From positions 1-64,000 of the forward strand of contig NZ_BJCC01000008.1 in the NCBI RefSeq assembly GCF_004309355.1: a stretch of DNA of 64,000 bases, read 5' to 3'. Made by a program: the position numbers and the translations under genes. How positions within the stretch are numbered: position 1 is the stretch's first letter; the number at the start of each line of letters is the position of its first letter. The notes under the pieces were generated by a model. It did not search any database, was not told the DNA's origin, and saw only the letters and a program-made list of their open reading frames with translations. Source of the DNA: Enterococcus florum (lineage in GTDB: Bacteria; Bacillota; Bacilli; Lactobacillales; Enterococcaceae). Below, one piece after another: positions 34,421-43,603 of this stretch.

Positions 34421-35146
34421 ATGGGCTTAACTGTCTTTGAAGGATTGCAGTCAGAAATTTTCGTGCCAATCACGCCGAAATCTGTCTTCACTCCGGTCAA
34501 AAAAGAGCTGAAAGAAATGCGTGTTGCCTTAGCTACGGCAGCAGGTGTTCATTTAAAGAGTGACAAACGATTCAATTTAGCAGGGGATACGACATACCGC
34601 GAAGTACCAGATGGCACGCCGAGTGATGAATTAATGGTGTCTCACGGCGGGTATGACAATGCCGATGTCAACCGAGATGTGAACGCAATGTTCCCAATTG
34701 ATCGGTTGCATGAATTAGTCAAAGAAGGCTTCATTAAAGAAGCAGCACCAGTACATTACGCATTTATGGGCGGCGGGGGCGACCAAGAAGCATTTCACGA
34801 TGTGACGGGTCCAGAGATCGCACAAAAACTAGTGGACGAAGAAGTTGACGCTGTCGTAATGACCGCTGGCTGAGGAACCTGTCATAGAACTGCCGTGATC
34901 GTGCAGAGAGCTATTGAGGAAGCGGGAATTCCTACTATTTTAATTGCAGCATTGCCACCAGTAGTACGTCAGAATGGATCACCACGTGCGGTTGCACCGA
35001 TGGTACCAATGGGCGCTAACGCTGGCGAACCACACAATATTGAGATGCAAACAGGTATCTTGAAAGATACGTTAACCAACTTAGTAACAATTGAAACACC
35101 AGGAAAGATCGTTCCATTACCTTACGAATATATTGCACATGTATAG
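34421..35146 (+). CDS. prdB: D-proline reductase selenoprotein subunit PrdB (UGA at 34871 read as Sec)
   Basis: The frame runs 150 codons from ATG 34421 to TGA at 34871-34873, then continues in the same frame for 90 codons to TAG at 35144. Total 241 residues with Sec151 in the UGTC motif (MTAGUGTCHRTAV), the known active-site sequence of PrdB. The selenol attacks proline in concert with the PrdA pyruvoyl group. The segment after UGA keeps strong coding character (SPRAVAPMVPMGANAGEPHN). Ribosome site AGGAG. Read without Sec, two separate proteins would be annotated wrongly. Confidence 0.95.
34874..34915 (+). promoter_or_regulatory. candidate SECIS region of prdB
   Basis: A weak hairpin with CTGC (34890) and GCAG (34903) lies 16 bases after the UGA. 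The stem is short, so this is the expected location rather than a clear structure. Confidence 0.3.
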
Positions 35147-35161
35147 AAGTTAGGTGAATTT

Positions 35162-35899
35162 ATGCGAGGCGAACCACTAAAAATCAAAGTTTTTCATATG
35201 AGTGAGGTCACTATTGGCGACCAGTTTCATATGGCACACGATCGTCTACAGATCAACAAACACTTTGATAGTGAATGCCCCGATATTCAGGAACTAACCA
35301 TTCAAGTTCTCCAACCCAATCAACTAGACGTTGAGACCAATACCATCATGGATGTCATGCCGATATCCACGAAGGTATTGGGTACGTTGGGAACAGGCAT
35401 CACCCATACCTTGACAGGTGTCGCAGTTGTCATGACTGGTGCCATTGAGGAAGGGGAACAGATGCATGAGTTTGGTTCATCCGAGGGATTCTTGCGGGAT
35501 CACTTGAGGTTGAATCAATCTGGAACACCGAAAGACACGGATTTTATTATTTGGATTGATTTAGTGGCGAAAAAGGGCACTCCTTTTAACCGTGAGCTAA
35601 GTCTAAAAATGTTTGAAATCGTGGATCGTTATCTTCAGGAAATTCGGGAACGAATGAAAATGCTGGAGGGCAATCAGGCGGTTGAAACCCATGTTTATGA
35701 AGAAACCAGCCATTCTGGAAAACCGAAAGTAGCCTTAGTCAAACAGGTCGCCGGTCAAGGCGTTATGTATGATATGCTGCTGTTTCCAGAAGAACCAAGC
35801 GGGTTCAAAGGCGGCGTCTCGATCATAGACGTGAACAACATGCCGGTTTTTCTTTCCGCAAATGAATATCGCGACGGTGTTATCCGTTCAATGGTATAG
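35162..35899 (+). CDS. prdD: PrdD, paralogue of the PrdA N-terminal fragment
   Basis: 245 residues. The whole protein aligns with PrdA residues of about 190-424: PrdD TIMDVMPISTKVLGTLGTGITH resembles PrdA TIMDVQPIAAKAEGEIGHGVTR, and the C-terminus NNMPVFLSANEYRDGVIRSMV corresponds to NLPIMLAPTEVLDGGIHALT just before the cleavage site. It ends there. PrdD and PrdE are structural partners of the reductase in clostridia; exact function is not established. Ribosome site TTAGGTGA. Confidence 0.85.
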   Translation: MRGEPLKIKVFHMSEVTIGDQFHMAHDRLQINKHFDSECPDIQELTIQVLQPNQLDVETNTIMDVMPISTKVLGTLGTGITHTLTGVAVVMTGAIEEGEQMHEFGSSEGFLRDHLRLNQSGTPKDTDFIIWIDLVAKKGTPFNRELSLKMFEIVDRYLQEIRERMKMLEGNQAVETHVYEETSHSGKPKVALVKQVAGQGVMYDMLLFPEEPSGFKGGVSIIDVNNMPVFLSANEYRDGVIRSMV

Positions 35900-35926
35900 T
35901 CTGAAATCGGACAGGAGGAGACGTTT

Positions 35927-36406
35927 ATGGGGATCGGCCCATCAACCAAAGAAACCTCGCTGCATCATTTTCAAGACCCTTTAGTGGACCTGTTATCGCA
36001 GGACCCGGACATTGATTTCCAAGGTGTAGTCGTGGTGGGGACACCGCAGAGCAACAAAATGAAGCATTTAGTCGGCCGTCGAGCAGCAGCTTGGCTTGAA
36101 GGAATGCGCACGAATGGTGTGATTGCTTCAACAGACGGCTGGGGAAATTCTGATGTGGATTTTGCCAATATGCTGGAAGAAATCGGCCAAAGGGACATTA
36201 GCGTGATCGGATTAAAGTTCATTGGTTCACAAGCGAAGTTTGTTGTGGAAAACAGCTACACAGAACATGTTTTGGATTTTAATAAATCTGAAAAGGGCAT
36301 CGAAACTGAGGTAGTTGGTGAAAATACGATCAATCATCTTGATGCAGTCAAGGCATTAGCTTCAATCAAATTGAAAATGCGAAAAGACGATCAGAAAATT
36401 AGGTAG
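35927..36406 (+). CDS. prdE: PrdE, paralogue of the PrdA pyruvoyl fragment lacking the cleavage cysteine
   Basis: 159 residues. It begins MGIGPSTKETS, matching PrdA CIGPASKETS at the first residue after the cut, but with Gly in place of Cys. So PrdE cannot form a pyruvoyl group. The rest follows PrdA closely (VIASTDGWGNSDVDFANMLEEIG). PrdD plus PrdE equals PrdA, encoded as two chains. Ribosome site AGGAGGAG with start ATG 35927. Confidence 0.85.
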   Translation: MGIGPSTKETSLHHFQDPLVDLLSQDPDIDFQGVVVVGTPQSNKMKHLVGRRAAAWLEGMRTNGVIASTDGWGNSDVDFANMLEEIGQRDISVIGLKFIGSQAKFVVENSYTEHVLDFNKSEKGIETEVVGENTINHLDAVKALASIKLKMRKDDQKIR

Positions 36407-36485
36407 CAGCAAGTCGTATCCAATGTATTGTTAACGGCTGATTGAGGAGCGAATTGCACTAGCTAAAAACCTGGAGGGTAAAATA

Positions 36486-37502
36486 ATGAAAGTATCAAAA
36501 ATGATCTCAGCGATCGATACACACACAGCGGGAGAAGCAGCACGTTTGATTATTGGAGGAATTCCTAAATTCCCTGGTAAGACAATGGCTGAAAAAAGAG
36601 AATATTTAGAAACACAGCAAGATGCACTACGTCAAATGTTAATGTTAGAACCACGGGGTCACCGCGATATGTTCGGCGCATTTATTACAGAACCTGTTCA
36701 CGATGAAGCCGATTACGGCATCATCTTCATGGATTCAGGCGGGTACTTGAACATGTGCGGACACAATACGATCGCTGCCATGACTTCTGCAGTCGAACAA
36801 GGCTGGGTAGAAGTGAAAGAAGGCGATCGCGAAGTCAAAGTCGTTCAAGACACACCTGCAGGAATCGTTCGTGGAACAGTCCACTTGGATGAGGACTTCT
36901 CAGCAGAGTCTGTTTCATTCGAGAATGTGGAATCATTCCTTTATAAAGAAAACGTCAAAGTCAATGTTCCTGAAGTTGGCGAATTGACAATGGATATCTC
37001 ATTTGGCGGAAGCTTCTTTGCGATTTTGCCTGCTTCCTCTGTAGGATTAGAAATCAAACCAGAAAATGCCTCTAAATTCAATGATTTGGGCATGATCATC
37101 CGCGATGCGGTTAATGAACAGGTTGAGATTCAACACCCTACTTTGGAACACATTAAGAGTGTAGATTTGGTCGAATTCTACGGACCGCCTACCAGCCCCG
37201 ATGCAACGTACCAAAACGTGGTTGTCTTCGGTGATGGGCAAGTCGACCGTTCGCCTTGCGGAACAGGGACAAGTGCTAAACTTGCGACATTGTACGGCAA
37301 AGGTGAAATGAATGTTGGAGATACGTTTGTTTATGAGAGTATCCTATGCACGAAGTTTAAAGGTGAAATCGTAAAAGAAGCAGAAGTGGGCGGATATAAA
37401 GCAATTATCCCTCGTGTATCTGGTTCAGCGTATGTCACTGGATACAATACATTCTTAGTTGATCCGAAAGATTCCTTGAAGGATGGATTCCTATTAGGAT
37501 AG
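36486..37502 (+). CDS. prdF: proline racemase
   Basis: 338 residues of the proline racemase/4-hydroxyproline epimerase family. The two catalytic cysteines are in MCGHNT (Cys91) and SPCGTGTSAK (Cys258), the general acid and base. Length and the second cysteine motif fit a racemase of L-proline to D-proline, the substrate of PrdAB. The gene is separate by 79 bases from prdE and has its own ribosome site, GGAGGGTAAA. Confidence 0.93.
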   Translation: MKVSKMISAIDTHTAGEAARLIIGGIPKFPGKTMAEKREYLETQQDALRQMLMLEPRGHRDMFGAFITEPVHDEADYGIIFMDSGGYLNMCGHNTIAAMTSAVEQGWVEVKEGDREVKVVQDTPAGIVRGTVHLDEDFSAESVSFENVESFLYKENVKVNVPEVGELTMDISFGGSFFAILPASSVGLEIKPENASKFNDLGMIIRDAVNEQVEIQHPTLEHIKSVDLVEFYGPPTSPDATYQNVVVFGDGQVDRSPCGTGTSAKLATLYGKGEMNVGDTFVYESILCTKFKGEIVKEAEVGGYKAIIPRVSGSAYVTGYNTFLVDPKDSLKDGFLLG

Positions 37503-37524
37503 AAGTGAAGGAGGGGTAAGTACC

Positions 37525-38400
37525 ATGGTAACAATTATTTTAGCGATTTATGTTGGATTGATTTTACTGCATGCAGTAAACATGGGACGCGACTGCATCA
37601 AACACAAAGATGATTTAGGACATGGCAATTGGATTGTTTCAGGAATCATCGGGTTTATTACAGACTTTTTAGATACCTTAGGAATCGGAAGCTTTGCTCC
37701 AACCACCATGTTGTTGGATTTCACTAAGCAGTTAAGTCATGACCGCTTGCTGCCAGGAACTTTGAATGTTGGACACGGGATTCCCGTACTGGTAGAAGCA
37801 TTCATCTTTACAACTGTAGTAGAGGTATCTCCAGTAACATTATTTGCTCTAGTTGGTTCAGCAACAATCGGTGCGTTTATCGGATCAAAATTCGTAACCG
37901 GTTTGCCAGAGAAGAAAGTTCAACTTTGGATGGGCTGGGCCTTGATCGTGACAGCTGTCTTGATGTTTGCACGTCAACAAGGCTGGATCGATATTCTAGG
38001 TGCAGATAATACTGCGACTGCCTTGACAGGTGTTAAATTGGTCATCGGTGTGGTTATCAACTTCTTCTTAGGGGCATTGATGACAATTGGTGTTGGTTTA
38101 TATGCACCATGTATGGCAATGGTTTATATGCTAGGGTTGAGTCCGCTGGTTGCTTTCCCAGTAATGATGGGTTCATGTGCTGGCTTGATGCCGGTTGCAA
38201 GTTTGAACTTTGTGAAAACAGGTGATTATGCACGTAAAGTAAGTTTAGCGATTACAGTCGGCGGAATTATCGGGGTATTTATTGCTGCGAAATTCGTTAC
38301 CGGATTGGATTTGAACATTCTAACTTATATCATCATTCTAGTTATCATTTACACTGGTATCACTTACATTCGTAAGAGTATGAAACCAGCTGCAGCATAA
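37525..38400 (+). CDS. TSUP (TauE/SafE) family permease, copy 1
   Basis: 291 residues with 8-9 helices. The repeated internal hydrophobic units and TDFLDTLGIGSFAPTT are typical of TauE/SafE permeases of anions such as sulfite and sulfonates. It follows the racemase by 22 bases, so it belongs to the prd transcript. Substrate not known; 5-aminovalerate efflux, proline or selenium/sulfur oxyanion uptake are possibilities from context only. Confidence 0.8.
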   Translation: MVTIILAIYVGLILLHAVNMGRDCIKHKDDLGHGNWIVSGIIGFITDFLDTLGIGSFAPTTMLLDFTKQLSHDRLLPGTLNVGHGIPVLVEAFIFTTVVEVSPVTLFALVGSATIGAFIGSKFVTGLPEKKVQLWMGWALIVTAVLMFARQQGWIDILGADNTATALTGVKLVIGVVINFFLGALMTIGVGLYAPCMAMVYMLGLSPLVAFPVMMGSCAGLMPVASLNFVKTGDYARKVSLAITVGGIIGVFIAAKFVTGLDLNILTYIIILVIIYTGITYIRKSMKPAAA

Positions 38401-38422
38401 TTGTAATATGGTATGATTAAAA

Positions 38423-38460
38423 CTACTTCGTCCTTCTTTTGAAGGACAAGTAGTTTTTAG
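38423..38460 (+). terminator. terminator between the two TSUP genes
   Basis: AAACTACTT(CG)TCCTTC pairs with GAAGGACAAGTAGTTT and is followed by TTTTAG. It separates the second TSUP gene from the operon or attenuates it. Confidence 0.82.
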
Positions 38461-38493
38461 TGTTTCAATCCAAATTTAGTAGGAGGAAGAAAA

Positions 38494-39369
38494 ATGGTAC
38501 AGATCGTTTTAGTCACTTTGGGTTTATTCGCACTGCTGCACATTGTTGTTTTTGGAAGGGACTTAATCAAACATAAGGATAATCTAGGGAGCGGCAGCTG
38601 GCCGATCTCGATCGGGATCGGGTTTGTGACCGACTTTTTGGATACGTTGGGGATCGGGAGTTTTGCACCGACTGCGATGCTGTTGGATGTCACTAAGCAA
38701 TTGGACACACCGAAAGATCTGCCGGGAACATTGAATGTTGGACACGCACTTTCTTGTTTATTAGAAGGCCTTATTTTTATCACTGTCGTGGATGTTGATC
38801 CAATTACCTTGTTCTCTTTGATCGCGGCTTCGATTGTAGGATCATGGCTGGGCTCAAAGACCGTAACAAAATTGCCCGCTTCTACTGTCCAATTTTGGAT
38901 GGGTTGGGCTCTGATCGTTACAGCTGTCCTAATGGCACTGCGTCAATTAGAGTTGATTGACCTCTTAGGTGCTGGAAATACAGCCACTGGATTGTCAGGC
39001 GGCCTGCTGATCGTCGGAATCATCGGAAATGGAATTTTTGGTGCGTTGATGACGATCGGTGTTGGTTTGTATGCACCATGTATGGCTATGGTTTACATGC
39101 TGGGATTAAGTCCATTGGTTGCTTTTCCGATCATGTCGGGTTCATGTGGCGCACTGATGCCTGTGGCCAGCGTAAACTTTATCAAAGAGGGTGCCTATTC
39201 TCGGCGAGTTAGTTTAGGAATCGCTCTTGGCGGAATTGTTGGAGTAATCATTGCAGCAAAATTTGTGACTGGCTTAGATTTATCGATCTTGGTTTGGATC
39301 ATTATTTTCGTAGTTATTTATACTGGAATCACTTATATTCGCAAAAGCCGCAAACCGGCTGCAGCATAA
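38494..39369 (+). CDS. TSUP (TauE/SafE) family permease, copy 2
   Basis: 291 residues, same length as copy 1 and closely similar along all of it: FVTDFLDTLGIGSFAPTAML and MTIGVGLYAPCMAMVYMLGLS occur in both or nearly so, and both end KPAAA. It is a tandem duplicate that has diverged, possibly with different substrates or different expression. Ribosome site AGGAGG. Confidence 0.8.
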   Translation: MVQIVLVTLGLFALLHIVVFGRDLIKHKDNLGSGSWPISIGIGFVTDFLDTLGIGSFAPTAMLLDVTKQLDTPKDLPGTLNVGHALSCLLEGLIFITVVDVDPITLFSLIAASIVGSWLGSKTVTKLPASTVQFWMGWALIVTAVLMALRQLELIDLLGAGNTATGLSGGLLIVGIIGNGIFGALMTIGVGLYAPCMAMVYMLGLSPLVAFPIMSGSCGALMPVASVNFIKEGAYSRRVSLGIALGGIVGVIIAAKFVTGLDLSILVWIIIFVVIYTGITYIRKSRKPAAA

Positions 39370-39375
39370 ATCAAA

Positions 39376-39425
39376 AAAGAATCCAATTCTTGCAGGTTTT
39401 AACTTGCGAGGGTTGGAATTTTTTA
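39376..39425 (+). terminator. terminator after the second TSUP gene
   Basis: AATCCAATTCTTGCAGG pairs with TTGCGAGGGTTGGAATT, imperfectly, before a T-run. Confidence 0.75.
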
Positions 39426-39427
39426 GG

Positions 39428-39610
39428 TTAAAAATAGAAATAGCGAACAAACATGATGACAATCAATACCAGCATGCTGGAAAGAAGATGCGAGGTTGTT
39501 AGCTTCAGCATGTTCAAGTCGATCGCCAAGATGGTGACACCGCCAACTGCACGGATCTCAGTTGTCATAAGATCCAACAATTGGTTGGACAACACATCCG
39601 CGAACAGGTG
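39428..39610 (-). pseudogene. C-terminal remnant of a DUF554-family membrane protein
   Basis: On the minus strand an open stretch of about 60 codons reads NQLLDLMTTEIRAVGGVTIL and continues AIDLNMLKLTTSHLL... through a final helix to a stop at 39428. The TTEIRAVGG motif and the closing helices are those of DUF554 proteins. There is no start codon or N-terminal part. The remaining 160 bases to selD are non-coding. Confidence 0.6.
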
Positions 39611-39758
39611 AAAGTCTCCTTACATAAAACCAACTTGTCCTCGTTCATAGCAGCAGGATTCATCCCCTTTTGAAATGGCTCTCGCTGCAGAAATTCCAAT
39701 TAATTTTTATTGATAATTTGCCTAGAAAACTTACATAGAGAAACGCAATACAACCTGT

Positions 39759-39764
39759 TATAAT
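39759..39764 (+). promoter_or_regulatory. extended -10 promoter of the sel operon
   Basis: TGTTATAAT (TATAAT at 39759-39764) lies 26 bases before the selD start codon. There is no clear -35, as is common for extended -10 promoters. It suggests that the sel genes have their own transcription start downstream of the prd genes. Confidence 0.55.
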
Positions 39765-39789
39765 AGGAAAAGTGGAGGATGATATACCT

Positions 39790-40812
39790 ATGGAAACTAT
39801 CGAACAACTAATCGTCTGCGGCGGATGCAATGCAAAGATCGGTCCTGGAAATTTAGGAGAATTATTAGCAGATCTACCAAAATCTACCAATGAAAATCTA
39901 TTGGTTGGTTTTGATTCAGCTGATGACGCAGCGGTAATCAAGCTGCGTGATGACTTGGCGATCATTCAAACGCTGGATTTTTTCCCAACGATGGTCAATG
40001 ATCCGTACCTATTTGGAAAGATTGCGGCCGCCAATGCCCTCAGCGATGTTTATGCGATGGGGGGAGAGGTGCTGTCTGCGCTGAATATTGTGGCTTTTCC
40101 GGAAGAAAAGGATCTAAAGGTTTTAAAAGAAATCCTGCGCGGCGGGGCGGAAAAGGTGCGGGAAGCCGGTGCGATCTTGGCTGGTGGACACTCAATCCAC
40201 GACGCTTCAGTAAAATATGGGCTGTCGGTTACAGGCACGATCGATCCAGCAAAGATTTATCAAAACAATACTTGTCAGGCCGGCGATCATTTGATTTTGA
40301 CCAAGCCTTTAGGCGTCAGCATCATTACTGTCGGCTATAGTGCCGGCGAGATCAGTCAGGCTGGATTTGAGAAGGCTACAGACAGCATGCAAATGTTAAA
40401 CAAATATGCAATGGACATTATTCGCCCATACAAAGTCACCAGCTGTACTGATGTCACAGGCTTTGGACTGGCAGGGCACTTGTACGAAATGCTGGACGAG
40501 CGATATTCTGCAGAAATTTATTCTGAGCAATTGCCGTATTTTGAAGAAGCTTATACTGGTGCGAAGGAATTTATTTTAACGGCTGGCGGCCAGCGCAATC
40601 GAAACTACATGGCGGAGAAAATCAACTTTGTGGTGGAGGATTTTGCGATCGAGGAATTGTTGTTTGATCCGCAAACATCTGGCGGCTTACTGGTGAGTGT
40701 ACCTGCTGAACGGGCATCAGCTCTAGTTGAAGAGCTGCAAGCAGCGAACGTTCCGGCGAAGGATTTTGGTGTTGTCACGGAACGCATAGAAAAAGACATT
40801 GTCGTTTATTAA
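39790..40812 (+). CDS. selD: selenophosphate synthase SelD
   Basis: 340 residues. The active-site cysteine is in CGGCNAKIG (Cys13, Lys16), with glycine-rich ATP-binding segments (GFDSADDAAVI, GGHSIHDA) after it. It makes selenophosphate from selenide and ATP. It uses Cys, not Sec, so its own expression does not require Sec insertion. ATG 39790 is preferred to the upstream GTG 39772, which overlaps the GTGGAGGA ribosome site. Confidence 0.92.
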   Translation: METIEQLIVCGGCNAKIGPGNLGELLADLPKSTNENLLVGFDSADDAAVIKLRDDLAIIQTLDFFPTMVNDPYLFGKIAAANALSDVYAMGGEVLSALNIVAFPEEKDLKVLKEILRGGAEKVREAGAILAGGHSIHDASVKYGLSVTGTIDPAKIYQNNTCQAGDHLILTKPLGVSIITVGYSAGEISQAGFEKATDSMQMLNKYAMDIIRPYKVTSCTDVTGFGLAGHLYEMLDERYSAEIYSEQLPYFEEAYTGAKEFILTAGGQRNRNYMAEKINFVVEDFAIEELLFDPQTSGGLLVSVPAERASALVEELQAANVPAKDFGVVTERIEKDIVVY

Positions 40813-40823
40813 GGAGTGATCGA

Positions 40824-41420
40824 ATGTATAAAATCAATGCCATTGGGAAAGCTTGTCCTTTGCCGGTGATCGAGACCAAGAAAGCATTAAAAGAACACGA
40901 TGTTGTAGAGACATTGGTGGACAATGAAATTGCGACCCAAAATCTGAAAAAGATGGCTGATCAGCTAGGCTACATTTATCAAATGGAACCAACAGGAGAC
41001 AATTACAACGTGGTGATCGCAAAAGGCAATCAGGATCTAGTCGAACTGACAGACCTAGAAGAAGTACAAGAGGTCGCAACAACAGACGACTACGTGGTGG
41101 TGATTGATACTAACGTGATGGGACGCGGCTCAGATGACCTTGGAAAAAATTTATTGAAGATGTTTATCTATTCGTTGACTGAGCAAGACGTGCTTCCGAA
41201 ACAAGTAATCTTTTACAATGGCGGTGTGTCATTAGTAACGAAAGAGTCAGATTCCTTAGAAGATCTGCAAACATTGGCGGAGCAAGGTGTGGAGATTTAT
41301 GCTTGCGGTGCCTGTCTGAACTTCTTCGAACTGACAGAGCAGGTAGCTATCGGTGAAATTACCAACATGTATCGAATCGTGGAAATGATGCGTCAAGCAC
41401 CAAAAGTAGTAAAACCATAA
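40824..41420 (+). CDS. yedF: YedF-type selenium metabolism protein (TusA/SirA + DsrE-like)
   Basis: 198 residues. The N-terminal domain has the TusA signature KACPLPVIETKKAL with its cysteine, a sulfur or selenium carrier. The C-terminal half is DsrE-like (VVVIDTNVMGRGSDDLGKN; YACGACLNFF). YedF proteins regularly occur beside selD and probably deliver selenium; this is inferred. 11 bases after selD. Confidence 0.87.
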   Translation: MYKINAIGKACPLPVIETKKALKEHDVVETLVDNEIATQNLKKMADQLGYIYQMEPTGDNYNVVIAKGNQDLVELTDLEEVQEVATTDDYVVVIDTNVMGRGSDDLGKNLLKMFIYSLTEQDVLPKQVIFYNGGVSLVTKESDSLEDLQTLAEQGVEIYACGACLNFFELTEQVAIGEITNMYRIVEMMRQAPKVVKP

Positions 41421-41429
41421 GAGGAGCAA

Positions 41430-41696
41430 ATGATGCAAACATATGGAGTGACCCTTTTTGACTCGACCCACGAAGCGATGAAGGCCGAGAAGGCGGCCAA
41501 AGAGGCCCAACTAAAAGTGCGAATTATCCCGACACCAGAGAAAATCCATGCTAGTTGCGGCTTTTCTTTAAAATATGAATTGAGCAATGAAGCCGACTTG
41601 CTGGCCCTTTTCCAGCAGATGGAGATTCAGACAGAAGGGTTTTACCATGCGACACGCGACGGGTTGAAGACCGAGTATGAACGAAGAAAGGATTAG
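41430..41696 (+). CDS. DUF3343 putative Se/S carrier-like protein
   Basis: 88 residues. It contains the cysteine in HASCGFSLKYE and an N-terminal THEAMKAEKAAKEA helix. Proteins of this small family are encoded in selenium gene clusters and are thought to carry selenium or sulfur. Start ATG 41430 (ATG 41433 possible). Its stop lies 3 bases before selB. Confidence 0.75.
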   Translation: MMQTYGVTLFDSTHEAMKAEKAAKEAQLKVRIIPTPEKIHASCGFSLKYELSNEADLLALFQQMEIQTEGFYHATRDGLKTEYERRKD

Positions 41697-41699
41697 CAG

Positions 41700-43601
41700 A
41701 TGGCACATATCGTAATAGGGACGGCCGGACATATCGATCATGGGAAAACCACTTTGATCAAAGCTTTAACGGGGATCGAGACCGACACGACGAAGGAAGA
41801 AAAAAAACGCGGCATGTCGATCAATTTAGGCTTTGCCTATTTGGACCTGCCTAACCAGCAGCGGGTAGGGATCGTCGATGTTCCAGGCCATGAGAAATTC
41901 ATCAAAAACATGGTGGCCGGCTTGCCAGGCATCAATTTGGTGCTGCTGGTGATCGATGCCGCCGAAGGGATCATGCCGCAGACCAAGGAGCATATCGACA
42001 TTTTGACCTTGCTGGGCATTCAGGACTTTTTAGTGGTGCTGACCAAGGTGGATACCGTTGATCCTGAATTGAAGGAACTAGTAGTCGAAGATATTCGTGA
42101 CCAGCTGGCGGAGACCCCATTGGCCGATGCAGAGATCCTCGAAACCGATGCAGTCAGCGGTAATGGAATCAAGGAATTGCTAGCGGCGATCCAAGCACGT
42201 TCTGAGGAATTGACGGAAACCAGCAGTTCAGGGCTTGCCCGAATCAATATTGATCGAGTATTTAGCGTCAAAGGCTTTGGAACAGTAATCACAGGCACCT
42301 TGCTGGATGGAAAAATCAAAACCGGTGATGAGCTGTATGTTTTCCCAAGTAAAAAGAAAGTACGCGTTCGGAATATTCAGGTACACGAACAAGATGTCCA
42401 AGAAGCTCAGGCAGGGCAGCGGACAGCTTTGAACCTGGCCAACATCGCCACAGAAGAATTGGAGCGCGGCGATGTCTTAGCGGCAAGCGAGAATCTAAAG
42501 CCGACTTGGATGCTGGACGTGAAGATCAAATGTCTGCCAGAGGTAGAGGCAGGGATTGGGCTTTGGGATCGGGTGCGTCTATTGATCGGTACTAGAGAAG
42601 TCATGGCTCGGACGGTGCCCCTGGGAACAGAATGGATCAAGCCAGGAACGGATGGCTTTTTGCAGCTGCGCTTAGAAGAACAGGTAGCGGTAAAAGAACG
42701 AGACCATTTCATTTTACGCACGTATTCACCAATGCATACGATCGCAGGCGGCGAGGTGCTGGACGCTGCTCCTCACAAACACCGGCGCTACAAAGTGGAG
42801 ATCTTGGAGAGTCTGAGGGCGAAAGAGGCAGGCAGTATTGAAGAGGTTATTTTAGATTTTATGACCAATAAAAAACAGCCTTTTACTACCTTGAAGGAAC
42901 TGCACGAATATTTAGGCCAATCACAGGAAGAATTGCGCCCTTTACTGCAGACCCTGGCAGAGGAACAGCAGGTCCTCGAAACCAAGGCCGGTTTTTTGGC
43001 TGAATCCAGTTATCAAAAGCTCCAAGCCAAAGCCGAAACCGTTTTGCACGACTACCACAAGAAGTATCGTCTGCGCCCGGGAATACCCGTAGAAGAATTC
43101 CGTTCACGGATGCGGGATCAGTTGTCTGAAAAAGAGTTATCCGCGTTGATCCGCCTGCTGAAGGAGCATGGCTGTATCAAGGAACAACAAGACAAAGTTG
43201 CTGCGGTCGACTTTACTGTGACTTTCAACAAATACCAGCAGGCTGCTAAAGAAAAAATTGAGCAAACTTTAAGCCAAAATGGGTATACACCCGTCAAAAA
43301 GGAAGAGCTTTTTGATCTAGACAAAAATGCAGAAGAAGTATTAGAAGCTCTTAGCGGCGATTCAGTGATTTTTTTGACCCATGAATATGTGCTGCTGGCC
43401 AAAACCTATTGGCAGGCAGTCAAGCATCTTCGAGAATACATTCAGCAGCATCAGCAAATCACACTTGGTGATTTTCGTGATATAACGGCGTCTAGCCGCA
43501 AAGCATCGATGCTAATCTTGGAGTACATGGATAAACAGGAAATCACTCAACGTGTAGATAATTATCGAATACTGGGGGCTTCTACAGAAACGGGGGAATA
43601 G
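41700..43601 (+). CDS. selB: selenocysteine-specific elongation factor SelB
   Basis: 633 residues. GTPase motifs: [11 protein letters not shown] near residue 10, DVPGHEKF, and TKVD. Translation-factor domains II and III follow, then winged-helix repeats over the last 250 residues ([20 protein letters not shown]). It brings Sec-tRNA to UGA codons marked by an mRNA hairpin. It serves prdC and prdB here. Its ribosome site lies in the end of the DUF3343 gene. Confidence 0.93.
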   Translation: MAHIVIGTAGHIDHGKTTLIKALTGIETDTTKEEKKRGMSINLGFAYLDLPNQQRVGIVDVPGHEKFIKNMVAGLPGINLVLLVIDAAEGIMPQTKEHIDILTLLGIQDFLVVLTKVDTVDPELKELVVEDIRDQLAETPLADAEILETDAVSGNGIKELLAAIQARSEELTETSSSGLARINIDRVFSVKGFGTVITGTLLDGKIKTGDELYVFPSKKKVRVRNIQVHEQDVQEAQAGQRTALNLANIATEELERGDVLAASENLKPTWMLDVKIKCLPEVEAGIGLWDRVRLLIGTREVMARTVPLGTEWIKPGTDGFLQLRLEEQVAVKERDHFILRTYSPMHTIAGGEVLDAAPHKHRRYKVEILESLRAKEAGSIEEVILDFMTNKKQPFTTLKELHEYLGQSQEELRPLLQTLAEEQQVLETKAGFLAESSYQKLQAKAETVLHDYHKKYRLRPGIPVEEFRSRMRDQLSEKELSALIRLLKEHGCIKEQQDKVAAVDFTVTFNKYQQAAKEKIEQTLSQNGYTPVKKEELFDLDKNAEEVLEALSGDSVIFLTHEYVLLAKTYWQAVKHLREYIQQHQQITLGDFRDITASSRKASMLILEYMDKQEITQRVDNYRILGASTETGE

Positions 43602-43603
43602 CA

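Noticed and set aside
34895-35146. Independent 83-residue protein downstream of prdB
   Set aside because: It is in frame with the first part of prdB and separated only by the UGA codon; together they make one selenoprotein.
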